DNA of 64,000 nt, from NCBI GenBank assembly GCA_036924085.1, contig JAVGWX010000013.1, positions 45,503,175 to 45,567,174 on the forward strand, read 5' to 3'. A program made the position numbers and the translations under genes. The notes under the pieces are model-generated. The model saw only the letters and a program-made list of their open reading frames with translations. It searched no databases and was not told the DNA's origin. Positions 49,510-61,149 of the stretch are shown piece by piece. The stretch's first letter is position 1. Every line of letters begins with the position of its first letter. Source of the stretch: Ariolimax columbianus (lineage: Eukaryota > Mollusca > Gastropoda > Stylommatophora > Arionidae).

Positions 49510-49690
49510 GCTAGAGAAGTGAGTGGTCTCCAGGTAGGATGTCAGCTTCGGGTGCTGGAGGTCGCTCTTTCAAATCGCGGTGGAAACTGGGATTTATTTG
49601 TGTACTTTCTGGAATTTTATCGAATCTCTGGGAAGTAGAAATCGGATGCCAATGTGCAGTATCCGGCACGTTAAACTTTGTGTGATAATT
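49510..49690 (+). mobile_element. tRNA-derived SINE, family E (copy 2)
   Basis: Head gtgagtggtctccaggtagg (A box region) and tctttcaaatcgcgg (B box), then the 'cggcacgttaaactttgtg' body word shared with 18145-18415. Confidence 0.65.
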
Positions 49691-49914
49691 CAGTTCTGTA
49701 TTTTTAAATATAAAGATCATAATTTCAGTTGAATTAGTTTAGTTTTAATAACTTTTTTAAAACTATGAATATATTAAATTGCTGTTATTGTCTTGAAAAA
49801 AAATACTGTAGAACATTTTTCTCATTGGTGGGTAGTTGAGGGGTTTTAAAGGCTGAGGACTACAGACCACTTTGTCACTGCTGTCGTGTGCTGGCTATGT
49901 TTGTTTATTTCACC

Positions 49915-50015
49915 CCCAACAGAAAAACAACATATGCCTTACCAGGAATTCGTTCCGCTGCCTTCTTGTCGGTAGGCAGGCATCGAAACCATTCGGCCAC
50001 GCGATCCTAATTTGT
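49915..50015 (-). mobile_element. tRNA-like SINE head (Leu/Ser type)
   Basis: On the minus strand gcgtggccgaatggtttcga resembles a Leu/Ser tRNA A box, and ggaacgaattcctgg a B box. The acceptor stem is not clean, so a SINE remnant is favoured over a working tRNA. Confidence 0.5.
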
Positions 50016-50407
50016 CTCTAATTAAGAAAGAAATCTTGTAAATTAAGTTGGACTGTAGATGGATAATTAGAACAAAATTTAACAGTTAGAATACGTCTTG
50101 TCTCACAACATTTTTATAGATATAAAACATAGATACCAGTGCATAGCATGAATGTGATGTGGACTCTTGATTAATACATTTCTCCTGACGTGACCAGCTT
50201 TGTACCATGATGTCGAGGCAAAAAAAAAACACTGTAAAACTTGTACAAAAAATATACTTGTACTTGGACTCCTCATAAAATGTATTGCGGACATGAACAT
50301 GTTAATTTGTCGCACATAACATAACTATCTAAATTTGAACTCATTTTCTATCATGATTATCTAAGTGGATTTACACCGTTTCTTACACCCGAAGATATTT
50401 TAATAAA

Positions 50408-50950
50408 ACTTTCCCATCACAAGTGAAGATGCCATGGTAGTCCTGGCACAGCAGACTCTGCCACGCTAGGTATACACGTGTGAGGAGTTGGCTGTGATGT
50501 CGTTGTGTGTTCCGTTCTTTCAGGCATCTCACTTTCACTGAACATCGGTGATGGCATTTCGCTCTGTGATTTTAGCACCTTGTGTGATGCTAGCAAGTCA
50601 GACGGAACAGTTCAGTGCAAACATCTTACAGGATGTGAAACCAATGTTGAATCTTTTCATAGACATCTTTAATGAGACCCTGTAGAGTTTCATCTGTTCC
50701 CATGGCGAGCATGTACCTGCTCTTAGCTCACTGTTCACCAGCTGCTTGTTGTTCGTATGCCCGATGAGCTTCGCCCCAAGTAGTTTTTTATAAATATTTG
50801 TTATTGTTGGACATTGTAAATTGTAATTTCTGCTGTAAATAATATCAAAATTGTACAGAAGTGAGATGGATGGTGAGAGCATGTAGTTACTGATTTGCAC
50901 TAAGAAAAGGCAGCATAGTGAAGTCAAATCAATGGTAAAGAACAACCTCA
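50408..50950. other. Unassigned
   Basis: No recognised gene. The minus-strand frame at 50598-50966 is without known domains. Confidence 0.4.
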
Positions 50951-50954
50951 GAGA

Positions 50955-51938
50955 CTTCTTCTTCAATCAACTGATGCTATACTTCTAGCCAGTTGAGGTT
51001 CACGAGGGAGACTGTTCGTATCAGGTCTTCGTCGGTTCCCCACAGCTTTTCGAACATGGTCGCATTCCCGGGTCAGGCTGCCTCTCTTTGATCTGTATAA
51101 GTGAGGCAGTTCTGCAGGATAGGTCTTCGTCGGTTCCCCACAGCTTATCGAACATGGTCGCATTCCCGGGTCAGGCTGCCTCTCTTTGATCTGTATAAGT
51201 GAGGCAGTTCTGCAGGATAGGTCTTCGTCGGTTCCCCACAGCTTATCGAACATGGTCGCATTGCCGGCTCAGGCTGCCTCTCTTTGGTCTGTATAAGTGA
51301 GGCAGTTCTGCAGGATATGTTCTTGTGTTTGCTTGGGTGCTCAACAATCGCATGTGGGGGTGTCTCTGAGACCCATTCTGTGGAGGTGGGCTTTGAGTCT
51401 GCAATGTTCCTTTCTGAGTAAAGATCTGTGTCTGCCCATCTCTACCAAGCTTGTTTGAGCTGTCATTTTCTGGTTTGCATTCTTTATACTGGTCTTTCCA
51501 TTCCATCCCCATGGATCATTTGATGAGTGTCTTTGCTTCTCTCTAGCTCTGTGGTCGGCGAGTCTGCATGCTGACACTTCCGGCGTTTTCATCTGCTTTC
51601 TCATTTCCAAGGATCCCACAGTGGGCTGGAATCCACTGTAGGACTAAATCTGCTTTTTGGGACAGCAACTTAATGTTTTATTTTATTCCATGTAAGAGTC
51701 GTTCTTGTTTGGGGCTTGAGATGGCTTAGAGCATGCTCCAGGAGTCTGTTAGAATGACCACCTTTCTTGCAGTTGCATTTCGACTGATAAGATTCTGAGT
51801 TGCTGCATGAACAGCTCTTACTTCAGCTCTGAATTTGGTACAAGTTCTTCCTACTGGTATGGGGTCGACTTCCATGTTGTCAATGGGGTGTGCGATGTGG
51901 CATAGGATAGAATCCAATTGAGAGACATGCTCAGACAA
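50955..51938 (-). mobile_element. LINE 3' end, RNase H family L2 (copy 2), with tandem triplication
   Basis: Related to 40025-40728 and longer. The RNase H side includes VRAVHAATQNLI and VVILTDSWSML. About 101 bp (ggtcttcgtcggttccccac to ggcagttctgcaggata) is repeated three times at 51020-51318. Confidence 0.82.
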
Positions 51939-52204
51939 CCTTACAACCAGTCTTAGGACTGATTAACCAGAGGATAGGGCCCAATTGAGAGACATGCTCA
52001 GACAACTTTACAACCAGTCTTAGGAATGATCAACCAGATAAAGAAAATCTTCACTTCATTCCAAAATAGATTTGTTCTTTTTTGTATTTGTATGCTTTTG
52101 AATGTATTTACATCTGTTTCTGGATAATCTAATTCACATTTATTGTTTGATTGATATGTTACAACATTGTTTTTTGTGCAATAGTGCCTATGTTATGATG
52201 TACA

Positions 52205-52760
52205 ATTGAATGTTGCATGAACTCAAGTTATTGGACCAAGGGTCCCAACAAGTTAAGTTAATGGTCGGAGGCAGCAAGAAGTCACGTTAATGGTCCAATG
52301 GTTGCGTGAAGTCAAGTTAATGATAAAAAAGGCAGCAAGAAGTCAAGGTATTGGACCAAGGGTCCCAACAAGTCAAGTTAATGATCAAAATAGCAGCAAG
52401 AAGTCAAGGTATTGGACCAAGGGTCCCAATAAGTCAAGTTAATTATCAAAAGGGTGGCAAGACATAAAGTTATTGGACCAAGGGTCCCAACAAGTTAGTG
52501 ATTGAATGCAACAAGAAGTCAAGTTAATGGCCCAAGGGCAGCATAAAGTCAAGGACATTGAGAGGTCAGGCTAATGAACCAAGGGCAGAATGAAGTCCAG
52601 TTAGTATGTCAACAGCAAATAGTCAAGTTAATGGCCCAAGGACAGGATGAAGACAGATTAATGACTCGACGACACCATGAAGTCAAGTTAATGTACCAAG
52701 TCAATGAGTCAGGAGCAGTGTTAAGACATGTTCATTGGCTCAGGGAATGCAGAACAGCAA
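52205..52760. repeat. Degenerate minisatellite, about 60-bp unit
   Basis: Units combine agtcaagttaatggaccaag, 'ggtcccaaca' and 'gcagcaagaagtca' in variable order. Confidence 0.85.
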
Positions 52761-53104
52761 AACCTGCATGTCTTTGATAAAAACTTGTAGGTTGTATCAT
52801 ATAGTTTGGTCTTTTTTTATGTATATGTTCAACTATTCTACCATGTTTAACCCTCCCAATTGTTACAATATTTTTTACTAAATTCTTGTGAGGCTATTCA
52901 CATTGTGGGCCACAGATTACGAATCGGTGGGCCACTTTGGTGAAATTTATGGGCTCGAACATTGCAGCAGTGCTGAGAATGATTTGTTTCTGTACATTAC
53001 ATGTTATATGTCATTTTTATTGTTCTGTTATGATCCATATTTTTATCTTAAAATGAATTTTACTTGCTATGTCCACTCACTTCAGGATGTGAGTCAGTAA
53101 GTAA

Positions 53105-53400
53105 GTCGCATACTGATATTGGATAGCTGAAAAATATAGTTGTTAGTTTCTAAAAGTGTCATTATGTGGTAGTAGCAACATCCAGCTTTGTGATAACTCT
53201 AGGTAGCAGACGCTAGGTGTCGCATGCACGTGTGCAGTCCAAGACGTTTCTTGAATGACAAAGAGGTTGAACGAGAAGTGCAAATGTGGCCGAGACAGCA
53301 GACGAAAGACACTTCTGTGCTGCAGGTTTTGGTACACTGATAAAGCAATGGGATAAGTGTATCAATGTTGGTTGAAATTATGTTGAGAATTATTGAGCAA
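53105..53400 (+). mobile_element. Mariner remnant M3
   Basis: Opens like M1 and M2 and jumps directly to the C-terminus (NDKEVEREVQ-like, then LIKQWDKCINV-like in shifted frame). An internal deletion derivative of the M2 type. Confidence 0.7.
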
Positions 53401-53404
53401 TGTA

Positions 53405-53790
53405 TATTGTTAAACACTTTGTTAAACCATTTTTCTGTCCAGCTCACTCTTAGCATCCTATGAAAGCACCACATCTTGAAAGCTTCTAAGATCTCTTCAT
53501 CCTTTATGTTTGGAGTCCATGTTTCAGAGCCATACAGTGACATGGCCAGATAAGTGTGGTGATCATTAGCTGAATATAGATGTTGTTTCTCACAGAATGC
53601 ATTTTTTGCTCCTGCAATTCTAGTTCCGATTTCAATTTAACAAGGAAGTCCTCAGTGATTATTTGTCCCACGTATGAAAACTTATGTATTTGTTCTATGA
53701 TCTGTCCCTCGATGCTAATATTTATCCTTTAGAGTTGTTTAGCTATTACTATAGTTTTTGTTTAGCTGGCATTAATATTTTTACCAAATG
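53405..53790 (-). mobile_element. LINE post-RT remnant
   Basis: The minus strand encodes MSLYGSETWTPNIKDEEILE and FHRMLRVSWTEKWFNKVF. RTE-like C-terminal region with frameshifts. Confidence 0.75.
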
Positions 53791-53799
53791 CCAGGGTTG

Positions 53800-54140
53800 T
53801 TGTTGTTTCGAATGCCCACAATGAGTAGGTTACTGTTATGCGCACACTGAAAAAGGTGTTAAGTGACGGGTTGCAGTAGCTTTCCTCACATCTCGAGCGT
53901 ACTGATGAAGGTGGACCGTAGTCCTCCAGGCAATTGTGCTATGCTTGGCTTCATCAGCGTGTCGCTTACTACTATGGAGATGATGTCGTGACTCACCTTG
54001 TTAGCCAGACTGTTGTCCTCGATAACAGCCTGTTTCCAGGATAACCAGCAAGAAGGTCAGGTGAGGGTCTTGACTAGTATATTTCTCCTGGCCCTGGCTA
54101 ACATTCTCTGATCAGTAAGTTTAGCCTCATCGTCCCATGC
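53800..54140 (-). repeat. Family I repeat (copy I3)
   Basis: Closely matches I1 (cacatctcgagcgtactgat, cctccaggcaattgtgctat). Its tail side (gttgttgttgtttcgaatgc) is at the left, giving minus sense. Confidence 0.75.
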
Positions 54141-54324
54141 CATGGCTGTATTGTTGTATAGGTTCTGTAATTACATTTCTGTTCCTTCTATGATTCTATT
54201 ATTGCAAATCTGAAATTACTGTAAGTCAATCATTTTACTACATCACAACATTTGTTTAACAGTGTAAGAAAACATGCTATTGTTATAAAAGTATGGATCC
54301 TTTTAACACGCCAGTTGGGAATAT

Positions 54325-54515
54325 GGTGTAAGTCCTATATATTTGGTGACCAACTGCACGCTAAGGGTGATGTGGTCAACATCACATTGGCCACCTTTAC
54401 TTTCCCAAATTATCCTGGTACCCATTTTTTGTGAATGCGTTGAACACCCCCCCCCCCCCTCCCCCCGTATGCTTGGCTGGGAAACTAGTGCGCTACCTCG
54501 ACTCCCTACATACTA
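54325..54515 (-). mobile_element. SINE family G-like copy with poly-C
   Basis: Shares 'gatgtggtcaacatcacatt' and 'ggtacccattt' core words with 11305-11580. A C13 run (54447-54459) interrupts it. Confidence 0.5.
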
Positions 54516-55380
54516 TTATAGTTGCAGCTATTTATACATGACTTTCTATTGGGATTCTATCTGTAAGTACCCTATGTACTGCGGTCTTATTTACAATGTT
54601 ACGTCCTTGTGTTACACCCACTGTAAAGCAAGGTGATTTTAAGTCGTCTTTCTGAAAGAAATAATAATAATTATGTCATGTGAAATTATAATTAATTAGT
54701 ACTTTATATTACATTTTTGTATAATCATGTGTAATAAACCCTTACAAAAGTTTGTTTGTTCTAGAGAATTCCTTGGGCATATAGCATATAATATCTGACA
54801 GAAAATAGCTTACAGTATCTTCTTGAGTATAAAATTGTTCTACATAATCAGAATGTCATTGAAAAGTTGTGTGTAAAATTTTGACAAAGTTCATAATATT
54901 GATATGGATGTTACGATAGTTAATATTTTTCATTGGTTGAATTATTTGTTGGAAATCATCTGGGGATCGCAGAATTGATGATATGTCTTTTAATGATTGC
55001 AATATCTTTGTTAAATAAATCTGTCAGGATTGTTGCGTGAATGTGATCGTGTGACATTTTGCAAATACTGTAATCATTGTCATCTTTTTCTTGTCTCATC
55101 GAAGTATAGGAGCACCACTGCATTGGCCTCCTTTAGAAAACTTGCACTGAAGCACTTTAAAATTTTTTTGAAGTGGTAGTTTCTGTAACAAGTTGTTTTA
55201 CATGATGAGGTTGCTAGCACCATGCACAGCTCTCTTTATTCACCTTTAACAATATACATGAAGGTACAGTTGACCTATTCTTTCCTCACTCAGTAAGGGT
55301 CCCAGGATACACTCAGGGGACCCCTTGTCATAGGCAGGTTTAATACTAGTTTCATATAATGTGTTATGATTGATGTTGTT
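54516..55380. other. Unassigned AT-rich sequence
   Basis: No gene or repeat family recognised. Confidence 0.4.
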
Positions 55381-55384
55381 GTTG

Positions 55385-55620
55385 AAGGAATGCCCCCAAT
55401 GGGTAGATTTACCCTTTAGTGCACACTAAAAAGGACGTTAAGTGGCAGTTTGTTGTAGCTCTCCTGACATCCCGAGCGTGCTGGTGAAGGTAGAACGAGG
55501 TCCTCCATACAGTTGTGCCATGCTTGGCTTCATCTGTGCGTTGCTCACTACTATGGGAATCACGTCGATCCTTCACCAGACCGTTTCCAGGAAGGGCTAA
55601 GAGGAAGCCTTTTCCCCAAC
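55385..55620 (-). repeat. Family I repeat (copy I4, truncated)
   Basis: Left part of the family (cccaatgggtagatttaccc, tcccgagcgtgctggtgaag, gtgccatgcttggcttcatc). An internal deletion joins 'cgtcgatccttcacc' to 'agaccgtttccagg'. Confidence 0.65.
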
Positions 55621-56280
55621 TGTAATTCCCCACGGAGACAATCTTTTGATATTCAACTATCCCAATCTTTTGAGTGTCCCAGCCATCGGAGCCTTCGAAG
55701 ACTAAGCATGGAAAAGACCATTACACCGACTGTTCACTCCAACACTTCTGCATTCGTGATTTTGTCTTGCCACCAAACCCCCAGTATTCTGCGGAGGTAC
55801 CTCGTGTGATAGCTGTTGAACCACCACCCACTTATACAATACACATTACATTAGGTCATTTTATATGATTGTTGATGGTTACATTTTGATGTTTGACCTG
55901 ACCTGATGTTTTAGCTGTTTCTAAAAATTATACATCATTTGTATTGCTTGTGTATTTCAATTGTTTTAAATTATATGTACTATTAAATAATTGTAATATG
56001 CTTTAGCAGCATAACATTTTTAAATAATTGTTAAAAGGTTTATTTTGTTTTTTACAATTTAATGTAATTTTTTTGGTTACATTTTCAAATGTAATTTTTG
56101 CATGTGTATATATTTTTAATTATGTCATATAATTATACATAACATTGAATTATTGTTAAAAATGATTTTAAAATCAATTGAACACTTTGAGACAGACCAT
56201 CAAGCTTATGATAAAGATAGAGGTAATATTTTAGGAATAAACTGTATGGTAAAGAAAAAAGATTGAGACAAACCACCTAG
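55621..56280. other. Unassigned
   Basis: AT-rich; a frame at 55674-55868 has no recognisable domain. Confidence 0.4.
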
Positions 56281-56287
56281 TTTTATT

Positions 56288-56955
56288 TTCTTCTTCTTAA
56301 GCTGTCCGATGCCGACTTAAATTTGTTCAAAGAAAGCAGCGGTCATCCTGAGACTGTTGACACTGCCATACAGCTTGTCTAGTGTTGGCACTGGCGATGG
56401 CCATTATGCTTTCTCCAGTCCTCGTATGTCGGTAATTTTCAGCAGATGTTCAGGGGCAATTTTCTCAGTACCACGGGTGCATACGTCAGTAGTACCTATC
56501 TTCAGTTTATTGCATAGATTTACCTCAGTCTGTTGTGGCCTGTGCGAAGTTTGAAGACCACCACCTGCTCTGTTCTGTCCAATTGGTAATAAGCATAATT
56601 TTGTGTGTAGCCAGTATGTTCTGTTTCCAATTTGTTCATATATCTGGCCCTAATAAACCTTCTGGACTCTTCGTAGGTCACACTTTAATCTGGTTGCGAT
56701 AACCTTCTACCTTCTTTCGTCAGTTTTCTGACTCTTTAGGGCTAAAACCATGGACAAGGCATCTGTAAAAAAGACCACCTGACTTTCATTGCTTTCGCCT
56801 GTCAGCATGGCTTCTACTGCAGTTTTCAATGCCTCTGCTCTGAAATTACTACCGAGTTTTATGAGGTGATTATTTAAGGGATAAAGACAATACGTTGATG
56901 GCAGAAAGGTGAGACAGACGATCAAGTTTGTAAGAGGGATAGAAGGGAGTAGATG
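56288..56955 (-). mobile_element. L1-family LINE 3' end (copy 5)
   Basis: Frames on the minus strand include LKTAVEAMLTGESNESQVVF and TDALSMVLALKSQKTDE (RNase H) plus the tail region at 56340-56530. The nucleotide match to copies 2-4 is clear, with internal gaps. Confidence 0.8.
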
Positions 56956-57010
56956 AGTCAACTAAGGTGTGAAGAAAACACTGTTAGAGAACGATCAAGT
57001 TTCGGATAGA

Positions 57011-57233
57011 GGATGGTTCATAGCCCGAAGGTGCTGGGTTCGCTCCCCAATCACAGCACCGCCCGTTATCCCGGGGAAGCAAACCCTTAGAAAATGCAGG
57101 AGGAAGCAAACCCTTACATAAAATGAATGCGGAAGTCGGATGCACTGGGCAGACAGGAGCAAAATAAAAACATCGTCCAACACACACCACCTTGAGGAAT
57201 AGAGAAATAAGGTGAACACAAATTTTAAAAAAC
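57011..57233 (+). mobile_element. tRNA-derived SINE, family B (copy B3)
   Basis: Lacks part of the A box but keeps ctgggttcgctccccaatca (B box), the body and an A-rich end. Confidence 0.8.
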
Positions 57234-57329
57234 AGTTTATGACAGAGATGAAAGTAATTATTTGGGGAATTAAAAAAGGAAAGGTTGGTTTCATAGCAAC
57301 AATTGCCATCGATGAACGAAGATAACTCT

Positions 57330-57560
57330 TCATGCACTAAGTCGTAGCCTATGTGAGGTGGGGTGGCCAGTTTCCTTTCTTGCTGTTTTTACCCTCCAAA
57401 ACTCATACATCAGGTCCCCATCTACAGCTGGGTCAACTGGAGGAGTGGTTGTACTAGGCACAAACCACTGCCCAAATTTGTTTCTGTCTGTTCGTGAACA
57501 CGCCGTAACCCCAGCCTTATAAGCTGACTCTCTGCCGACTAGGCTGTACACTCCACATTT
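57330..57560 (-). mobile_element. tRNA-derived SINE, family C copy
   Basis: Minus-strand head tgtacagcctagtcggcaga. The shared core lies at 57410-57450 (ggtccccatctacagctggg on +). Nearly colinear with 18530-18795. Confidence 0.65.
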
Positions 57561-57953
57561 GGGGAATAAACTGCATGGTAAAGAAAAAATCCTGAGACAA
57601 ACCATCTAGTGTTATGAAGGAGATAGGAGTGATTATTTGAGAGAATAATTATTGTTACATATTTTCATGATGTTTTCTGCAAGTAACATTTTATAACAGC
57701 TATCATTGCTACTATTGCTGGGGTACAACGGAGGATTATAGAGTTAGGATGTAAAGACTGCTTCCCCTACAGCCTGCACAAAATGTGCAAGCTATGTTTT
57801 TGATTTTTACCTTCAAAATAAAAATATCAATGCTTTATTGAGGTTTTGAGCATGTGTCCTCTTATTCAAGATCCAGGTATCATAACCACTCAACCACATG
57901 CTAGTCGTCAGGATTGATACAATTGTATCTAATCTTAAATAATTGTATGTCTT

Positions 57954-58302
57954 GGGATCAAGATGCGGAGCTGCAGCTGTCAGTGACCCATAGATGATTG
58001 CTAGCATCAGGACCAGCGAACCAGAGCTGCCAAGACCCTTCTACACCTCCACACGTGATCCTGGATAACAGGCTGCAGCATGGCAGACTGGCTAAGGAGA
58101 GCGGATTGAAGAGGAAAGGCAACCCGGTACTCACAAATGCCTGCTGAAGTTGGATGTGTTGGACCGAAAGGTGCAAATATCGCAGTCAAGCTGTAAACTA
58201 CGACACAACGCATTCTGTTCTCTGGACTATATTCTTCTACTTGCAAAGTACAAAGCCCTTTATCAGAGCTTGGTGGTGGGAGATTGAGAACAAACGAAGA
58301 AG
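57954..58302 (+). mobile_element. Family A retroposon (copy A5)
   Basis: Sense strand, near full length, from gggatcaagatgcggagctg to gagaacaaacgaagaag. Perfect target duplication ttgtatgtctt (57943-57953 and 58303-58313). Confidence 0.92.
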
Positions 58303-58313
58303 TTGTATGTCTT

Positions 58314-58840
58314 AATTATGTTTGGGTGTGTGTCGCTATAGCTGAGAAATAAGGTGGTCTCCTTACAAGAAATGAGAATGTGGTATGGTGGGTTGTTCAT
58401 ATCACACAAACTTCAAGCATCCTCTGATTACGAGGAAGATAGATTAGCACCTAGTCCTATTGGAGATGAATGATAAACTCTGAGGTCGAGTGTACATGTG
58501 CACATAAACGAACTTGACAGCTGAAAATGGAAAAAAAAAGCAAGCTATTAGCCACTGTCCAGGCAAAAATTCAAAAAGGGAACAAAATTCCTACCCAATA
58601 ATGGCCTGCATGGAGGCAAAATGGAGGCAGCCCCTCCACCATGCAAGGAAGCAACAGACCAATCACCTGTTTGCCTGTTCACTCGATTGCAAGTATAAAG
58701 GCATCTACACTTCCACAGGGGTTGAAGTGGAGTGACTAAGTCAGTTCATTCAATTTTTATATTTGTATGTACTATTTAATAGTTGTTTTGTATTATTGAT
58801 CATATGAGTGGCACAGTGCTTTCTGGTCCAGCAATTTGGA
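58314..58840. other. Unassigned
   Basis: No gene recognised; frame 58514-58735 has no domain. Confidence 0.4.
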
Positions 58841-58844
58841 CATG

Positions 58845-59805
58845 TTACATTTCTCCAGTTACATTTCCATTTCTACATTTCTCCACTTATATTTCTCACA
58901 TTTTTCCAGCTATATTTCTCGTTATATTTCTCCACCTATATTTCTATTTTTACATTTCTCCAGTTATATTTCTCTTTTTACATTTCTCCAGTTATATTTT
59001 GCCAGTTATATTTCTCCAGTTATATTTCTTTTTTTACATTTCTCCAATTATATTTATCCAGTTATATTTTTCCAGTTATATTTCCCCGGTTACATTTCTC
59101 CAGTTATATTTCTCTGGTTACATTTCTCCAGTTATATTTCTCTAGCCAGTTTTATTTTCCAAGTTACATTTTTGCATTTATATTTCTCAGTTATATTTCT
59201 TCAGTTACATTTCTCCAGTTATATTTCTCTATTCAGTTTTATTTTCCAAGTTACATTTTCCCAGTTATATTTCTCTAGCCAGTTTTATTTTCCAAGTTAC
59301 ATTTTTGCATTTATATTTCTCAGTTATATTTCTTCAGTTACATTTTTCCAGTTATATTTCTTTATTCAGTTTTATTTTCCAAGTTACATTTTTCCAGTTA
59401 CATTTCTCCACTTATATTTCTCACATTTTTCCAGCTATATTTCTCGTTATATTTCTCCAGCTATATTTCTATTTTTACATTTCTCCAGTTATATTTCTCT
59501 TTTTACATTTCTCCAGTTATATTTTGCCAGTTATATTTCTCCAGTTATATTTCTTTTTTTACATTTCTCCAATTATATTTATCCAGTTATATTTTTCCAG
59601 TTATATTTCTCTGGTTACATTTCTCCAGTTATATTTCTCTAGCCAGTTTTATTTTCCAAGTTACATTTTTGCATTTATATTTCTCAGTTACATTTCTTCA
59701 GTTACATTTTTCCAGTTATATTTCTCTATTCAGTTTTATTTTCCAAGTTACATTTTTCCAATTATATTTATCCAGTTATATTTTTTTGGTTATATTTCTC
59801 CAGTC
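58845..59805. repeat. AT-rich minisatellite, about 11/22-bp unit with higher-order duplication
   Basis: Built of 'tatatttctccagt' and 'tacatttctccagt' words. A block at about 58873-59190 recurs at about 59399-59688 (offset about 525 bp, later 497 because of an indel). The + strand lacks stops in all three frames over long stretches, giving spurious ORFs up to 268 codons. Confidence 0.95.
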
Positions 59806-59884
59806 ACCGAGTTGACTTTTGATTCTTCTATGTCCCTGATTCATTTAGACTGGTATTTCTGATTTTCTAGTACAGTCGGATGTT

Positions 59885-59995
59885 TTTTTTCAGGATATTA
59901 CCACTGTCGTACAGTGTCTCCTCAAGTTGAGGAGTGGACTTGAACCACATCTTCTCAGATCTGTGCGCTAGAGACAGTCCTGACGTGTGCTGCAG
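59885..59995 (-). mobile_element. tRNA-like SINE head
   Basis: On the minus strand tctctagcgcacagatct and a perfect B box (GGTTCAAGTCC) are spaced as in a tRNA gene. No clean acceptor stem or tail seen. Confidence 0.45.
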
Positions 59996-59997
59996 TC

Positions 59998-60261
59998 ATG
60001 TTTGCCAGGCTGGAGGTAGCTATCCTAGAATTTGGTGCTCGTTCTGTTGTGACCAGTTCGGAGATGGTGTCATCATTTCTCCGTCTGATTCCTCTTGAAA
60101 CAAAGGGCGGCTACAGGTGCTCCTCACATGTGCCCATTCTGTACCGTCCCCTTGACCTCTGTGCACAAGACCCCCAACTGACTTCCCCCTTGACAGTTCT
60201 CCACCAGCTGTTCCTTGACCTACTCACTCACCTCTTTCCCTGTGGTTTCCTGCTTCTTTAA
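59998..60261 (+). CDS. Unidentified open frame, doubtful
   Basis: 87 codons from ATG (MFARLEVAILEFGARSVVTS), GC content higher than the surroundings, ending in a hydrophobic stretch at the border of an L1 copy. No family recognised and no splice evidence. It could be a repeat fragment or a lost gene piece. Confidence 0.15.
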   Translation: MFARLEVAILEFGARSVVTSSEMVSSFLRLIPLETKGGYRCSSHVPILYRPLDLCAQDPQLTSPLTVLHQLFLDLLTHLFPCGFLLL

Positions 60262-60620
60262 GCGCTGTCAGATGTCAACTTGAATTTGTTCAAAGACAGC
60301 AGCAGTCATCCTGAGGCTGTCAACACTGCCATAGAGCTTGTCTAGTGTTGGCTACATGCCCTTTCTCTGGTCCTCGTATGTCAGGCAACTTTGCAGCAGA
60401 TGTTCAGCAGTCATTTTCTCTGTACCACAGGGGCATTCGTTTGTAGCACCTATCTTCAGTTTATTGAATAGACGGTACCTCAGTCTGTTGTGGCCTGTGT
60501 GTAGTCTAAAGACCACCACCACCTGCTCTCTTCTGTTCAACTGGTAATAAGCATCATTTTTAGTGTACCTGTGGTTTCCAATCCAGCACATAGGAAACAA
60601 AGTATGATAACCTTGCATTT
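60258..60620 (-). mobile_element. L1-family LINE 3' end (copy 6)
   Basis: The minus frame encodes YQLNRREQVVVVFRLHTGHN and ATNECPCGTEKMTAEHLLQS. Cys/His tail region. Confidence 0.82.
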
Positions 60621-61145
60621 TCTGGACAGTTGGTAGTATCTGTTTGCTCTAGTTCACATAGCTGTAAATTGATAACTAACTGACTTTGTTAGAGGTAGAA
60701 AAAGAAGGCAGCAAGAAAGTACCTAGTCACCTCATCAAGAAAGTCACCTCATTAAACGTGATTGATGTTAGATGGGAGTAACTTTACCTGTTATGTAATT
60801 GCATTGCTGTTATCTTCTTGATTGTTGATTCAGACCAGGGCCTGTTTTCTTATGTATTCATTACTTTTTAATTATATGATGTAATGTTATACAGTCTAAT
60901 AAAAATGTTACATATCAGATTGTTTTTGAACTTTTTTGTAAAGGAAATGTTGAAGGAGTTGGACAAATGTAGGTGATAAGGGAAAAGCAAGACTTGGATC
61001 ATGGTCTTTTAGAGGAGGGAATCCTCACCTCCTCTGGGCAAGGTGCGTTCATGTCTGTGAGTTGAAGGTTAGTCGCATTCATTTATACGAGGGGCTTCAG
61101 AGGAAAACCTTCAAAGTAGAATAGAAATTTTAAAAACCATGCCTT
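60621..61145. other. Unassigned
   Basis: AT-rich, no recognised feature. Confidence 0.4.
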
Positions 61146-61149
61146 TGTA

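Larger units (their letters stand above)
48578..50407 (+). other. Probable 3' UTR and downstream flank
   Basis: No long frame follows the stop. A candidate AATAAA signal lies at 50402-50407. The true end may be nearer, since two SINE-like units (49510, 49925) sit in between. No other gene seen. Confidence 0.35.

Noticed and set aside
49915..50015. Possible tRNA-Leu/Ser gene on the minus strand
   Set aside because: Mismatched B box and no proper acceptor stem; better explained as a SINE head.
58783..59862. ORFs of 120-268 codons rich in Phe/Tyr/Ile/Ser, resembling a membrane protein
   Set aside because: Produced by an AT-rich minisatellite open in several frames; the DNA repeat explains the protein pattern.
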